Numbered from the stretch's first letter, positions 34,579 through 44,332 are shown. The stretch is DNA of 64,000 bases from ZC4RG29 sp035304385 (GCA_035304385.1 DATGQD010000041.1:62001-126000); one strand, 5' to 3'. Notes: generated by a model not told the origin, from the sequence alone. Numbers and translations: made by a program.

Positions 34579-35385
34579 ATGAGAGATAAAGTCGTCATCA
34601 TCACCGGAGGATCTTCAGGCATTGGCAAGGCACTGGCCGCTGAATTCGGGCGCCGGGGAAGCCGCCTGCTGATAACGGGTCGGGATGGCGCCACGCTGGA
34701 CCAGGCCGTGGCCGAACTCCGGCAGCAGGGTGTAGATGTGATTGGGTTTCGCGCGGACGTGTCGCGCGAGGAAGACAACCGACTCATGGCCGAAGAAGCC
34801 GTCAGGCATTTTGGAAAGATTGACATCCTGATCAACAATGCCGGGATCTCCATGCGCGCCCTGTTCTCTGAAGTCGAGCTGGATGTTATCCGAAAGGTCA
34901 TGGAGATCAATTTCTTTGGGGTGTTGTACGCGACCCGCTATTGTCTGCCGGAAATTGTCCGCAACAAAGGCTCAGTTATCGGCATAAGCTCCGTTGCAGG
35001 CTTTCGGGGATTGCCCGGCCGCACGGGCTATTCAGCTTCCAAATTCGCCCTCAACGGATTTCTCGAGGTATTGCGCACCGAGCTGCTGAAATCGGGAGTC
35101 CATGTACTGACTGCGTGTCCGGGATTTACGGCCAGCGGTATACGTCAACGCTCACTCACGCGTGACGGAACGCCTCAGGAGGTCTCACCCCGTAATGAAG
35201 AAAAAATGATGACGGCCGAGGAATGCGCGCGTCATATCTACCGGGCTACCGTGAAGCGCAAGCGCATCATTATACTCACCACGCAAGGCAAACTTGCTGT
35301 CTGGCTCAACAAACTCTTTCCGGGAATAGCGGACAAGATGGTATACAACGTTATGGCACGGGAAGCGAACGCGCCGATTCGCTGA
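34579..35385 (+). CDS. Short-chain dehydrogenase/reductase
   Basis: Classical SDR of 268 aa: nucleotide loop TGGSSGIG near residue 12, NNAG at ~88-91, catalytic Ser in GISSVAG, and the YSASK motif (Tyr and Lys). An Arg-containing second strand end (TGRDG) favours NADP(H). The C-terminus around AVWLNKLFPGIADKMV resembles DHRS7-like members that act on lipids or steroids. The substrate is unknown. It converges on the DUF3857 gene with stops directly abutting. Confidence 0.9.
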   Translation: MRDKVVIITGGSSGIGKALAAEFGRRGSRLLITGRDGATLDQAVAELRQQGVDVIGFRADVSREEDNRLMAEEAVRHFGKIDILINNAGISMRALFSEVELDVIRKVMEINFFGVLYATRYCLPEIVRNKGSVIGISSVAGFRGLPGRTGYSASKFALNGFLEVLRTELLKSGVHVLTACPGFTASGIRQRSLTRDGTPQEVSPRNEEKMMTAEECARHIYRATVKRKRIIILTTQGKLAVWLNKLFPGIADKMVYNVMAREANAPIR

Positions 35386-37299
35386 CTACGTCTTGTTTAT
35401 CAACACCAGCTTCGTATGGTCCGCCTTGCCGATTGACCTGCGGAACTCGACATAGTCGTTGTATTTCGCAGCGGGATACCGCCCTTGCCTGAGCATAAAC
35501 TTGCGGACATAAACCAGACGTCCTTGCTCCGCCGTGCACGTTGCCTCATACCAACCGAAAGGCGTTTCCAACTTAACCGGGCGAGGAAGGTGTTCCGGAT
35601 AAAGGTGTTCGGGAATGGTATATTCTATGGAGTCAACGTGTACAAATCCGTAGTCGATAACAAGATCGGACTTTCTGTCCTCGATAGCCTGCGGGAGGCG
35701 TCCGGAGCGGTTCATTAGATTGGGTATGAGAAATAATCGCTTACCGCTTGCCGAGGCCAGCCGGTCCAGTTTCAGGTCCAGACTTACGATGGCCTCGGGG
35801 ATCATTTCCCTCCGTTCCTCGAAGGTGAACTTCTTAAGATCAAAGCTGGGTATGTCGGTGTTCTCCAGTGCCCAGTCTTTCTGGGCATCGTAGCGTCCGT
35901 TGAGTACCCTGCTCAGGCCCCCGGCATCATACTGCAGTCCTGAGTACGACGTCCGCACCGTGGCGGTAGCGTTTCCGGTGGCGTCCATGACTACCTGCGC
36001 GCTTCGAACACGAACGTTCAGCGAGTCTGGATAGCGCACGGTGTTAACCAGCTTTCCACCGTCTTCGGTGATCAGCAGCGCTTTCCTGTCGCTGGTGAAC
36101 GACCCCATGAAACCGAAGGGGCGCGTCTGGCTGGTACATTCCAACCACAAGGTGTCTGCCGCTTCGGGGACCGCCACGATAACGTGATTGGTGCTTTGAT
36201 GGCTGGGGAAATCTTCGATCAGCGGCGGTACATCATCTCCGGCGGCCACGATAGCGTAATACGCCTTGATGCCGGCCTCTTTCAGGAGCGCCACCATATA
36301 ATTCGAAAGGGCCTTACAATCGCCATAACCGTTTTGATCGACGACTTCGGCCGGAAACGGCTGTAACCCCCCGATGCCAAGCGATATGTTCACGTACCGC
36401 GTTTTGCCCTGAAGGTAGTCATAGAGCACGCGGGCCTTTTCTTCGTTGCTGGAAAGCCCCCTGGTTAGCTCGGCGACCCTGGCTTTCGTCTCGGCAGGAA
36501 GGGCGTCACGTCCTTCGTTAAGCAAGTTGAACCATCTTCCAAATGATTTCCACGAGGACATGTCGCCGACATATCCCGCGTACTCGAAATCGGTCGGCGC
36601 AGCCAAAATGCCGGGACGCAGTTCTCTCGGATGCGGACCGTGAGGTTCAGGGACCACCGGGCCGATGTTTTCGAATGTCCACGTCAGAGAGACCATTCCA
36701 TTATCGAGCGTTTGGCGGACCGGCTCCTGCTCGAGGTTCACGAGACGGTACCTCGGCGTGAGTTCAGGTGGGAAGACGAGACTGTAAACAGCCTTTTGCG
36801 TGGACGTATGCCGGCCCGAGAACCAGCTGTCGGGCATATCATAGAGATATTTTGCCTCCAGTTCATATTCAAACTCGATGGTGTATGGATACGATGCTGA
36901 CGACAGGTCTGCGATTTTTAGGCGATCGTCGCGGTAGAGCGTCATGCCATCGTTAATGCTCTGGTCTTTAATGTCCTTGTTTTTGAGTCTCCTGATCTGC
37001 ACACCGGCCGAGTTGTAAGCCGCGCCACGGATAAAGTTGACCTTCTCCATCTTGCTGTAGTGAACAAACTGGGTGGCATACGCCGAACCTTTGCTATTCA
37101 GGATGGTGGCCACAAATCGAACGTAGTGCACCGCGCTACGCCTTGAGACGATCTTGTGGGTCATGACGTCTTCCCGCACAACCACGTTGACGTCTTTCAT
37201 GAGCGCTTCGGGGATATCCTTGACGGGATAGCCATAGTCGCGTGCTCCTGCAAGCACAGGCACGAGGAATACGAAGAGCAGTATTCCGGGAATTTTCAT
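35386..37299 (-). CDS. DUF3857 / transglutaminase-like secreted protein, intact triad
   Basis: Secreted or surface protein of 637 aa with signal peptide 1-19. The N-terminal part is a DUF3857 beta domain; the middle has a transglutaminase-like papain fold with an intact triad: Cys in NGYGDCKALSNYM, His in STNHVIVAV, and an acidic residue in LWLECTS. The remainder is a DUF2569/DUF3858-like beta tail. It may cleave or cross-link peptides, though no substrate is known for the family. It lies three bases after a paralogue with a degenerate triad. Confidence 0.88.
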   Translation of the reverse strand: MKIPGILLFVFLVPVLAGARDYGYPVKDIPEALMKDVNVVVREDVMTHKIVSRRSAVHYVRFVATILNSKGSAYATQFVHYSKMEKVNFIRGAAYNSAGVQIRRLKNKDIKDQSINDGMTLYRDDRLKIADLSSASYPYTIEFEYELEAKYLYDMPDSWFSGRHTSTQKAVYSLVFPPELTPRYRLVNLEQEPVRQTLDNGMVSLTWTFENIGPVVPEPHGPHPRELRPGILAAPTDFEYAGYVGDMSSWKSFGRWFNLLNEGRDALPAETKARVAELTRGLSSNEEKARVLYDYLQGKTRYVNISLGIGGLQPFPAEVVDQNGYGDCKALSNYMVALLKEAGIKAYYAIVAAGDDVPPLIEDFPSHQSTNHVIVAVPEAADTLWLECTSQTRPFGFMGSFTSDRKALLITEDGGKLVNTVRYPDSLNVRVRSAQVVMDATGNATATVRTSYSGLQYDAGGLSRVLNGRYDAQKDWALENTDIPSFDLKKFTFEERREMIPEAIVSLDLKLDRLASASGKRLFLIPNLMNRSGRLPQAIEDRKSDLVIDYGFVHVDSIEYTIPEHLYPEHLPRPVKLETPFGWYEATCTAEQGRLVYVRKFMLRQGRYPAAKYNDYVEFRRSIGKADHTKLVLINKT

Positions 37300-37302
37300 G
37301 GT

Positions 37303-39318
37303 CTACAATTTCTTTAAAATAATCTGACGGGATTGCGTTGCCACGACCTGGTTGTAGAATTCTCTAAGGTGAGGGTATTCGAGTTGGGTGTACATGGCTT
37401 TGTTAATCCACAGAATGCTGGTCACTGATATCTCATCGCCGTTGACGGTGCTGTTGAACGCATAGCGGGCAGCGTTATCGGGCAATGCAAGCAATTTGGC
37501 GGCAGGTATTTCTTCGACCTTGTATCCCGGAGGAATTTTAACTTTGAAGGTAATGACCTTTTCAAAGGGATTACCGAAATCAACCGGATACTCCCGCTCC
37601 TCCAGTCGGAACGGATTTTCACGTTCGGCATTCATTAACATCGGATCGATGTAAAGGATATCGGGAGAGTCTTCCGCTTCATCCTCGGCCACAATCTCAT
37701 ACTTTTCCCTGAAGGGCTTGTAAATGTCTTTAGCATCTTCAAAATGTTTCTCCCTCACATTCCAGGCGCGATCCGCAAGCAATGACTTTACATACGCTTC
37801 CTCGCCGTTGTCCAAATACGCGGTACGGGACTCGTGGGCATAATACCCTTCCAACACCCGTGTTAGTGAATAACACGCCTCACCCTCTTCATCAAAATGG
37901 AGTTCGGCAGAGACGACCGATCTTGACCTTATGGTTGGGTTCAGGTCAACCCAGGCGCTTCCCTGGCCATTTATAACAAGGCCCCTCCCGTTGAGGCAGT
38001 TCCGCGGCAGAACACCAGCGGGCAGCAATTTCTGTGTCGCGTCAAGTACCAGCTTTTTGCCCTCTACCGTCACCACGCAGGCCGTGTAGTTGAACTGTGA
38101 CAATAGCGGAAAATTTTCGTGGACAAAGCCATTATCCCGCGTACTCAGTATGACCGGATGGACAGTAAGCCCCGCCTTTGCCAGCATGCAAGCCATCAAA
38201 AGGTTGATATCAGCAGACGATCCCTTGCCTTCGTCGTGTACCTTCTTGAGGGAACTTTGTGCTGCAATACGGTTACGCCCATTCCATTCCATTTTGGTCC
38301 TGACGTAGTCGTGGATTACCTTAATCCGCTCCTCCGGAGTCGAAGCTCCGGCGATCAGCTCATCCACAATCTTACCGAGGAAGGCGTTACCTTTGAGCTG
38401 CCCTCCCACATCGCTGTGCTCCCAGAGTTTTTTATTGATTTCCTCCCAGGTACCCAGTACGGGTTCTATCGGCTGGTTCGGGAATTTAATATATGCGAGC
38501 TCAAAATTGATCTTTGAAACGAAATCCCTATACGTTGTGATGTGGGGTTCTTCCCTGAACGCCGGCACATCTTTCGCGACCAGTCTCAGATAATGCTCGT
38601 TGTAGTCGACGCGTCCGTTGCTATAAGACGTACTGTTCCACGAGCGTTGCCGGGAATGTAGCGTGATCACCCGTGGAATATGCTTTTCTTCATGAATGTG
38701 AGCGGCAATATATCCCTGCATATATCTCTCGTAATAAAAGAAGTCCGGTATGCGCGTACGATACTCGCTCCATACTACGGGTATCTTCCATTGAAAGTCC
38801 CAGTCCTGGAGGTTCGGGATATAGGTCGAGGTTATTCTATACGTAATCTCGACTACCGAGCCTTCCCTCACATCAGCAGCCGCCACTTTCATCACATCAA
38901 AATTCTCGTTGAAGTCCTCCTGGTACATGTCCTTATTGGTTACCTGCGTCTTCACGATCTTGCCGTCGACCAGGTTGTACGTGACGACCTTAAGGTTGGA
39001 CAGCTTGTCACGATACTGATGATTTGCCGTGTACAACGGGATCATGAAATCGACATAGGCATATCCCTCGCGCTTAAGGATTTTGAGACGGGTAATGCGC
39101 TCGAACACCAGGAAAAAACCCTGGGACTGATCATACTTCAGTTCCGACTCGCCGTAGTCACAAAGGACTACAGCAGTGGCCGCTGAATCGAGTTCATACT
39201 GCGACATCTTAAGTTCATCGACCGTGACGTCGCCAAATTTTGTTGGTGGCTTTTGCGCTGATGATTCAAAATAATTGAAAACTAAACACAACGCTGCCAG
39301 AGCATACGCTTTGCACAT
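37303..39318 (-). CDS. DUF3857 / transglutaminase-like secreted protein, degenerate triad
   Basis: Paralogue of the next gene, 671 aa with a signal peptide of about 21 residues (ESSAQ). It has the same order: DUF3857 domain, transglutaminase-like core, C-terminal DUF3858-like tail. The active-site Cys is replaced: the GDC motif reads GKGSSADINLLM. The catalytic His position reads FNYTACVV, i.e. Tyr. The Asp motif VLDATQ remains. It should therefore lack peptidase activity and act as a binding or scaffold protein. As I recall, this Cys-less form recurs across Bacteroidota, so it is a stable subfamily rather than decay. Confidence 0.88.
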   Translation of the reverse strand: MCKAYALAALCLVFNYFESSAQKPPTKFGDVTVDELKMSQYELDSAATAVVLCDYGESELKYDQSQGFFLVFERITRLKILKREGYAYVDFMIPLYTANHQYRDKLSNLKVVTYNLVDGKIVKTQVTNKDMYQEDFNENFDVMKVAAADVREGSVVEITYRITSTYIPNLQDWDFQWKIPVVWSEYRTRIPDFFYYERYMQGYIAAHIHEEKHIPRVITLHSRQRSWNSTSYSNGRVDYNEHYLRLVAKDVPAFREEPHITTYRDFVSKINFELAYIKFPNQPIEPVLGTWEEINKKLWEHSDVGGQLKGNAFLGKIVDELIAGASTPEERIKVIHDYVRTKMEWNGRNRIAAQSSLKKVHDEGKGSSADINLLMACMLAKAGLTVHPVILSTRDNGFVHENFPLLSQFNYTACVVTVEGKKLVLDATQKLLPAGVLPRNCLNGRGLVINGQGSAWVDLNPTIRSRSVVSAELHFDEEGEACYSLTRVLEGYYAHESRTAYLDNGEEAYVKSLLADRAWNVREKHFEDAKDIYKPFREKYEIVAEDEAEDSPDILYIDPMLMNAERENPFRLEEREYPVDFGNPFEKVITFKVKIPPGYKVEEIPAAKLLALPDNAARYAFNSTVNGDEISVTSILWINKAMYTQLEYPHLREFYNQVVATQSRQIILKKL

Positions 39319-39411
39319 GGCAAGGATCTTAGGTTGAAAAAATTATGAAATATTAACGCTTTGTTTTTAAGACTGCAACTTGAGTGCAGGTGCGCTTACG
39401 TAAGGTTTTTA

Positions 39412-39419
39412 TACCTTTG
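39412..39419 (+). promoter_or_regulatory. radA promoter, -7 box
   Basis: TACCTTTG matches the -7 consensus, 18 bases before the TTG start of radA at 39438. It lies inside the longer open frame, which helps to reject an upstream start at 39384. Confidence 0.5.
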
Positions 39420-39437
39420 GCACAAAAAGGTAACCGT

Positions 39438-40817
39438 TTGGCTAAACTTCGTTCCCTGTTCTTCTGTCAGCAATGCGGCTATGAGTCGCCGAAGTGGCTT
39501 GGCAAGTGTCCTGCATGCGGAGCATGGAACACTTTCGTTGAAGAAGTCGTCCAAAAGCAGGATGTAGGTAAAACCGACTGGCGAACATCGTCCGGCGCCA
39601 CGCAACGCATGGCGCAACCGAAACGCCTTGACGAAATCGGCGAGGGAAAAGAAGTACGGCTGGCAACACGCGACAACGAATTAAACCGCGTTCTGGGCGG
39701 CGGCATCGTCCCCGGATCGCTCATCCTGATCGGTGGCGAGCCCGGTATCGGGAAGTCTACATTGATGCTTCAACTGGGTACATCGCTTACCGGGAAGAAG
39801 ACCCTTTATGTATCGGGGGAGGAAAGTGAACAGCAGATCAGGATGCGGGCGTCCCGCATGGGCATTGACGGAACCGATCAATGCTATATTCTTACCGAAA
39901 CACGAACCCGAAATATTTTCCAGGCCATGGAGTCGTTACAGCCCGACCTCGTCGTCATTGACTCCATCCAGACGTTGTATTCCGACCTCCTGGATTCCGC
40001 AGCCGGAAGTATTGCACAAGTGCGGCAATGTGCGGGCGAGCTCCTCAAGTTCGCCAAGGAATCCGACACGCCGGTCGTACTGATCGGGCACATCACCAAA
40101 GACGGAATGCTTGCCGGACCCAAGGTACTGGAGCACATGGTCGACACCGTACTTCAATTCGAAGGCGACCGACACCTGGTATACCGGATTCTGAGAACGG
40201 TAAAAAACCGCTTCGGCCCTACCTCGGAAATGGGCATCTACGAAATGCTCGGCAACGGCTTACGCCAGGTGTCCAATCCTTCCGAAATACTGATCTCGCA
40301 AAAAGACCCCAACCTGAGCGGGATCACCATTGGCGCAACCATTGAAGGAAATCGCCCGCTCCTCATCGAGGTCCAGTCTCTTGTCAGCCCTGCGGCTTAC
40401 GGCACGCCGCAACGCACTACCACAGGATTCGACCCCAAACGACTCAACATGTTACTGGCTGTTCTGGAGAAGCGATGCGGCTTTCCTATGGGCCGTTACG
40501 ACGTATTTGTCAACATGGCGGGGGGTATTAAGGTTGAGGATCCCGCCATCGACCTGGCCTTATGTATTTCGCTTATCTCGTCCCTGCAGGAGATTCCGGT
40601 ATCCGATAAGATTGCTTTTGCAGCTGAAGTGGGGTTGGGTGGCGAATTGCGCGCGGTACATCGCGCGGACCAGCGGATATCCGAAGCTGAAAAGCTGGGG
40701 TTCAATGAAATTTACATCTCACGATATAACAAAAAATCTGTCGACCTGGAAAAGCCGGGCATTGCGATAAAAGCACTCGGTAAACTGCCGGAAGTCATTC
40801 AGGATTTAATGGGATAA
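39438..40817 (+). CDS. radA: DNA repair protein RadA
   Basis: RadA (Sms) is a hexameric branch-migration helicase aiding RecA recombination. Zinc finger C10-C13...C24-C27, Walker A GEPGIGKST at 100-108, Walker B LVVIDSIQTL, the RadA-specific KNRFG at 256-260, and a C-terminal Lon-protease-like domain. Length of 459 aa is typical. Start is TTG because the zinc finger begins nine residues later and the -7 box lies just upstream. Confidence 0.96.
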   Translation: MAKLRSLFFCQQCGYESPKWLGKCPACGAWNTFVEEVVQKQDVGKTDWRTSSGATQRMAQPKRLDEIGEGKEVRLATRDNELNRVLGGGIVPGSLILIGGEPGIGKSTLMLQLGTSLTGKKTLYVSGEESEQQIRMRASRMGIDGTDQCYILTETRTRNIFQAMESLQPDLVVIDSIQTLYSDLLDSAAGSIAQVRQCAGELLKFAKESDTPVVLIGHITKDGMLAGPKVLEHMVDTVLQFEGDRHLVYRILRTVKNRFGPTSEMGIYEMLGNGLRQVSNPSEILISQKDPNLSGITIGATIEGNRPLLIEVQSLVSPAAYGTPQRTTTGFDPKRLNMLLAVLEKRCGFPMGRYDVFVNMAGGIKVEDPAIDLALCISLISSLQEIPVSDKIAFAAEVGLGGELRAVHRADQRISEAEKLGFNEIYISRYNKKSVDLEKPGIAIKALGKLPEVIQDLMG

Positions 40818-40834
40818 TCAGCTAACTCAGCAAC

Positions 40835-41440
40835 ATGGACACTCAATTTCTCTCCAGCCTCGGTATTTCGGAAGACCTGTATCGGTACTTCTTGTTGCCC
40901 CTGCTGATCTTCGCGGCGCGCATTGCCGACGTGTCAATCAACACCATCCGAATCATTTACGTCCTGGGCGGCAGAAAAGCCACGGCAACCATTATGGGTT
41001 TTTTCGAATCGTTTATCTGGCTGATGGCGATACGACAAATTTTTCAGCATCTCGACAACTGGGTATGCTACGTTGCGTACCCCGCTGGATTTGCGGTAGG
41101 CATCCTGGTGGGTATGATCATCGAAGAACGAATTGCATACGGAAAGGTGATCGCGCGGATCATCACCCGAAAAGACATCACGCCATTGACAACATTTCTT
41201 ACCCAGGTCGATTTCCGGTATACCTCGATCAACGCGCACGGACGCGATGGCGATGAGAACGTCGTGTTCACGGTACTCGAACGCGAGCGTTTGGACGAAC
41301 TGCTTGAGTTTCTTCAGCGATCGCTGCCCACTGCCTTCTACACTATTGAGAAAGTGAATCGCGCGTCTGACGATTATGCACTGGCCACGGCCCGCCGGAG
41401 CGGCATCGTGTCGTGGTTGCGTTCCATTCGTCGCGATTGA
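40835..41440 (+). CDS. UPF0316 / DUF2179 membrane protein
   Basis: Protein of 201 aa with three membrane helices in the first ~100 residues (LLIFAARIADVSINTIRIIYV is characteristic) and a cytoplasmic DUF2179 domain from about 115 (VDFRYTSINAHGRDGDENVVF), a PII-like beta-alpha fold. Function unknown. It follows radA after 17 bases and is likely co-transcribed. Its TGA directly touches the stop of the convergent CoA-transferase gene. Confidence 0.88.
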   Translation: MDTQFLSSLGISEDLYRYFLLPLLIFAARIADVSINTIRIIYVLGGRKATATIMGFFESFIWLMAIRQIFQHLDNWVCYVAYPAGFAVGILVGMIIEERIAYGKVIARIITRKDITPLTTFLTQVDFRYTSINAHGRDGDENVVFTVLERERLDELLEFLQRSLPTAFYTIEKVNRASDDYALATARRSGIVSWLRSIRRD

Positions 41441-42727
41441 CTACAGTGACGTATGGAACCGTTCGAAACATTCGCGGTTCAGTTGCTCGCGATGATCCGG
41501 GTGCGCTATCCGGATCAACTCCTTAGCCCGTTCCGCGATCGACTTGCCGTACAGGTAAGCAATGCCGTGCTCGGTAACAACGTAGTGTGCATGAGCGCGC
41601 GTGGTTACGACGCCCGCACCCTTCTGCAGATAGGAGACGATCTTGGACCGTCCCTTTGACGTCGTCGACGGCATCGCGATGATGGGCTTGCCGCCTTCCG
41701 ACAGTGACGCGCCGCGCATGAAATCCATTTGACCTCCCACGCCACTGTACATGTACTCGCCAATACTGTCCGCGCAGACCTGACCGGTCAGATCAACCTC
41801 GATGGCGCTGTTTATCGCGGTCGTTCGCGGATTCTGTCGAATGATTGCCGTGTCGTTGGTATAGTCCACCTCCAGCATCGCCAGCCCGGGGTTGTCATGC
41901 ATGAAGTCGTACAACTTTTGCGTACCCAAAGCGAATGTGCTGACGATCTTACCCCGGTGTTTCTTCTTGAACTTTCCGGTAATCACACCCTTTTCAACCA
42001 GGGGGATTACACCGTCGGAAAACATTTCCGTGTGTATACCGAGATCTTTGTGGCTATGCAATGCGGCCAACACCGCGTTGGGAATGCTGCCTATCCCCAG
42101 CTGAAGTGTGGCGCGGTCCTCTACGAGCGAAGCAACATTGCGACCGATTTCCTCCTCGATGGGCGTGATCGTTCCAGGGTCATGGGTATACAATGGCGTA
42201 TCATGCTCTATGATGCGGGTAAGTCGCTGGTAGTGGATCTGTGCGTCGCCGTGCGTACGCGGCATGTACTTATTGATCTGTGCGATCACAACGCCGGCCG
42301 TATCGATTGCCGCGCGGGTCGCATCGACGGAAGTACCCAGAGAGCAGAACCCGTGCTGATCAGGTGGTGATACCGTCACCAGCGCGACATCGATAGGCAC
42401 GATGCCCCGGCGTATCACGCGGGGGATCTCCGAAAGAAAGACCGGGATATAGCTTCCTCTGCCTTCATCGATTGCCTTCCGCACATTGGCTCCGATAAAA
42501 AACGCATTATGATGGAATACGCCTTCGTACTCGGGTAGGGTGTAGGGCGCTTCGCCTTCCGTGTGAAGGTGAAAGATCTTTACGTCTTTGAGATGCGCTG
42601 CCCGCCTCACCATGGCGTCTATCAGGATCCTGGGCGCAGCCGCCACGCTGTGAATAAAAACATTTTGCCCGGGTTTGAGCAGTTCCAGCGCCTCGTCAGG
42701 CGATGTGTGCCTTATTGTATTCGTCAT
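41441..42727 (-). CDS. Acetyl-CoA hydrolase/CoA-transferase family protein
   Basis: Class I-like CoA-transferase of 428 aa in the acetyl-CoA hydrolase / 4-hydroxybutyrate CoA-transferase family. The catalytic Glu is expected in GIHTEMFSDG; SPPDQHGFCSLG, LQLGIGSIPNAVL and GGQMDFMRGASLSEGG support the call. It moves CoA between short-chain acids, most often acetate, or hydrolyses acyl-CoA. It lies 10 bases after a GH3-family gene, so they share an mRNA and may act on one acid. Confidence 0.92.
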   Translation of the reverse strand: MTNTIRHTSPDEALELLKPGQNVFIHSVAAAPRILIDAMVRRAAHLKDVKIFHLHTEGEAPYTLPEYEGVFHHNAFFIGANVRKAIDEGRGSYIPVFLSEIPRVIRRGIVPIDVALVTVSPPDQHGFCSLGTSVDATRAAIDTAGVVIAQINKYMPRTHGDAQIHYQRLTRIIEHDTPLYTHDPGTITPIEEEIGRNVASLVEDRATLQLGIGSIPNAVLAALHSHKDLGIHTEMFSDGVIPLVEKGVITGKFKKKHRGKIVSTFALGTQKLYDFMHDNPGLAMLEVDYTNDTAIIRQNPRTTAINSAIEVDLTGQVCADSIGEYMYSGVGGQMDFMRGASLSEGGKPIIAMPSTTSKGRSKIVSYLQKGAGVVTTRAHAHYVVTEHGIAYLYGKSIAERAKELIRIAHPDHREQLNRECFERFHTSL

Positions 42728-42737
42728 TTCTAGGTCG

Positions 42738-44279
42738 TTATGCTTTGTCGGCCGGTAGGTGGCCGTTCACCATACTCAAAATGTCCTCCACATACTCGCG
42801 CGAATTCGATAAGCGCGGCACCTTGTTCTGTCCACCCAGCTTACCGCGTCGCTTCATCCAATTGTAGAACGTGCCTGCATCGACCCGGTGCAGGCGTGGA
42901 CACGTCAACGCCAGGTCGTTAGACCGTTTCGCATCGTAATCCGAATTGATTTCCCGCAGCGTCTTGTCAAGTATGAGTGTAAATTCGTCCAGGCTGGGGG
43001 GCTCTGTCTTGAACTCGATAATCCATTCATGGCTGCCCTTCTTGCCCTCTTCAAGATACACTGGCGCTGCTGTAAAGTTGCTGATCTCGGCGCCAGTTTG
43101 TGCGCAAGCGCGTGTGATGGCCGCTTCGGCATTTTCCACGATGACCTCCTCTCCGAATGCGTTCATGAAATGCTTTGTGCGGCCCGTGATCCGGATGCGA
43201 AAAGGCGAGAGCGACGTAAACTTTATCGTGTCGCCAATGTTGTATCGCCACAAGCCCGCATTTGTTGTTATCAGCATCGCATAGTTGGTCCCCAGGCTGA
43301 CTTCGTCCAGTCCGAGCGCGCGTGGATTTTCTTTTTCAATTTCATCCATGGGGATGAACTCATAGAAGATGCCGTAGTCCAGCATCAGCAGCATGTCTTC
43401 GCTTCCGGGCTGGTCCTGTATCCCAAAGAAACCTTCACTGGCGTTGTACGTCTCCCAGTACCGCATGGTACTCCGTGGGATAAGGCTTTGGAAAAGGCTC
43501 CGATACGGACCGAATGAAACGGCGCCATGGAAGAAAACCTCCAGCTGGGGCCATACCTCGGTAATATTTTGCTTGCCGGCTATTTCGGTAATACGTTGGA
43601 TCAGCAACAGCGTCCAGGTGGGTACCCCCGATATATTGGTGACGTTGACCCGTGACGTCTCGCGCGCCATCTTTTCAATCTTCTCCTCCCAGTTGCTCAT
43701 TAACGCAGTCTCCAGGCTGGGCGTCCGGATAAACTGTGCCCAGTGCGGAAGATTTTGCATGATAACGGCCGACACGTCGCCGTAGTAGGAGCTTGCACTC
43801 GCGTCATATTCATTGATTTGGTGACTGCCCCCCACCGCCAGGCCTTTACCATCAAAGATCCTGGTATCGGGGAAGTTGTTCACATAGATGGAAAGCAAGT
43901 CCTTTCCTCCTTTGAAATGACAGTCTTCCAGGGCCTCCTGCGACACGGGGATGAATTTGCTTCGCGCATTTGTCGTGCCCGACGACTTCGAAAACCATCG
44001 TATCTCCGTCGGCCACAACACATTCTGTTCTCCCCGCATGACGCGGTTGATATAGGGGAAGATCTTTTCGTAGGTGTGAATGGGCACACGCTCGCGGTAC
44101 TGCTCGTAGTTTCGGATGTCGCGGAATCCATGCGATTTTCCGAACTCGGTTTGTTCACCCATCGTGAGGAGCTTTCGCAATAGCTCTTCCTGTACTTCAT
44201 GCGGATACTTCATGAAAAGCCCAATCTGATGAATGCGCTTTTTCATGACCCAGGTCAGTATGGAGTTGATAATGCCCAT
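42738..44279 (-). CDS. GH3 auxin-responsive-promoter family protein
   Basis: Adenylate-forming enzyme of 513 aa in the GH3 family, known in plants for joining amino acids to jasmonate or auxin. The ATP motif is SKSSGTTNARSKFIP (SSGTT at 99-103), with the second motif around YNASEGFFGIQ and the hinge YRITGRTKHF-like RIRITGRTKHFMNAFGEEV. Bacterial members are common in Bacteroidota but their substrates are unknown. It precedes the CoA-transferase gene by 10 bases and starts 11 bases after a perfect -7 box. Confidence 0.9.
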   Translation of the reverse strand: MGIINSILTWVMKKRIHQIGLFMKYPHEVQEELLRKLLTMGEQTEFGKSHGFRDIRNYEQYRERVPIHTYEKIFPYINRVMRGEQNVLWPTEIRWFSKSSGTTNARSKFIPVSQEALEDCHFKGGKDLLSIYVNNFPDTRIFDGKGLAVGGSHQINEYDASASSYYGDVSAVIMQNLPHWAQFIRTPSLETALMSNWEEKIEKMARETSRVNVTNISGVPTWTLLLIQRITEIAGKQNITEVWPQLEVFFHGAVSFGPYRSLFQSLIPRSTMRYWETYNASEGFFGIQDQPGSEDMLLMLDYGIFYEFIPMDEIEKENPRALGLDEVSLGTNYAMLITTNAGLWRYNIGDTIKFTSLSPFRIRITGRTKHFMNAFGEEVIVENAEAAITRACAQTGAEISNFTAAPVYLEEGKKGSHEWIIEFKTEPPSLDEFTLILDKTLREINSDYDAKRSNDLALTCPRLHRVDAGTFYNWMKRRGKLGGQNKVPRLSNSREYVEDILSMVNGHLPADKA

Positions 44280-44290
44280 CGCTACAACCT

Positions 44291-44298
44291 CAAAAATA
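44291..44298 (-). promoter_or_regulatory. Promoter of GH3/CoA-transferase genes, -7 box
   Basis: Minus strand TATTTTTG, a perfect match, 11 bases before the GH3 ATG at 44279, giving a predicted leader of about five bases. Confidence 0.5.
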
Positions 44299-44332
44299 GC
44301 TGACTTTTGGCAATTTCACTGTGGAACGAAGG

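Noticed and set aside
39384..39437. Upstream start for radA
   Set aside because: The radA -7 box lies inside this stretch, and the zinc-finger block begins only after the TTG at 39438.
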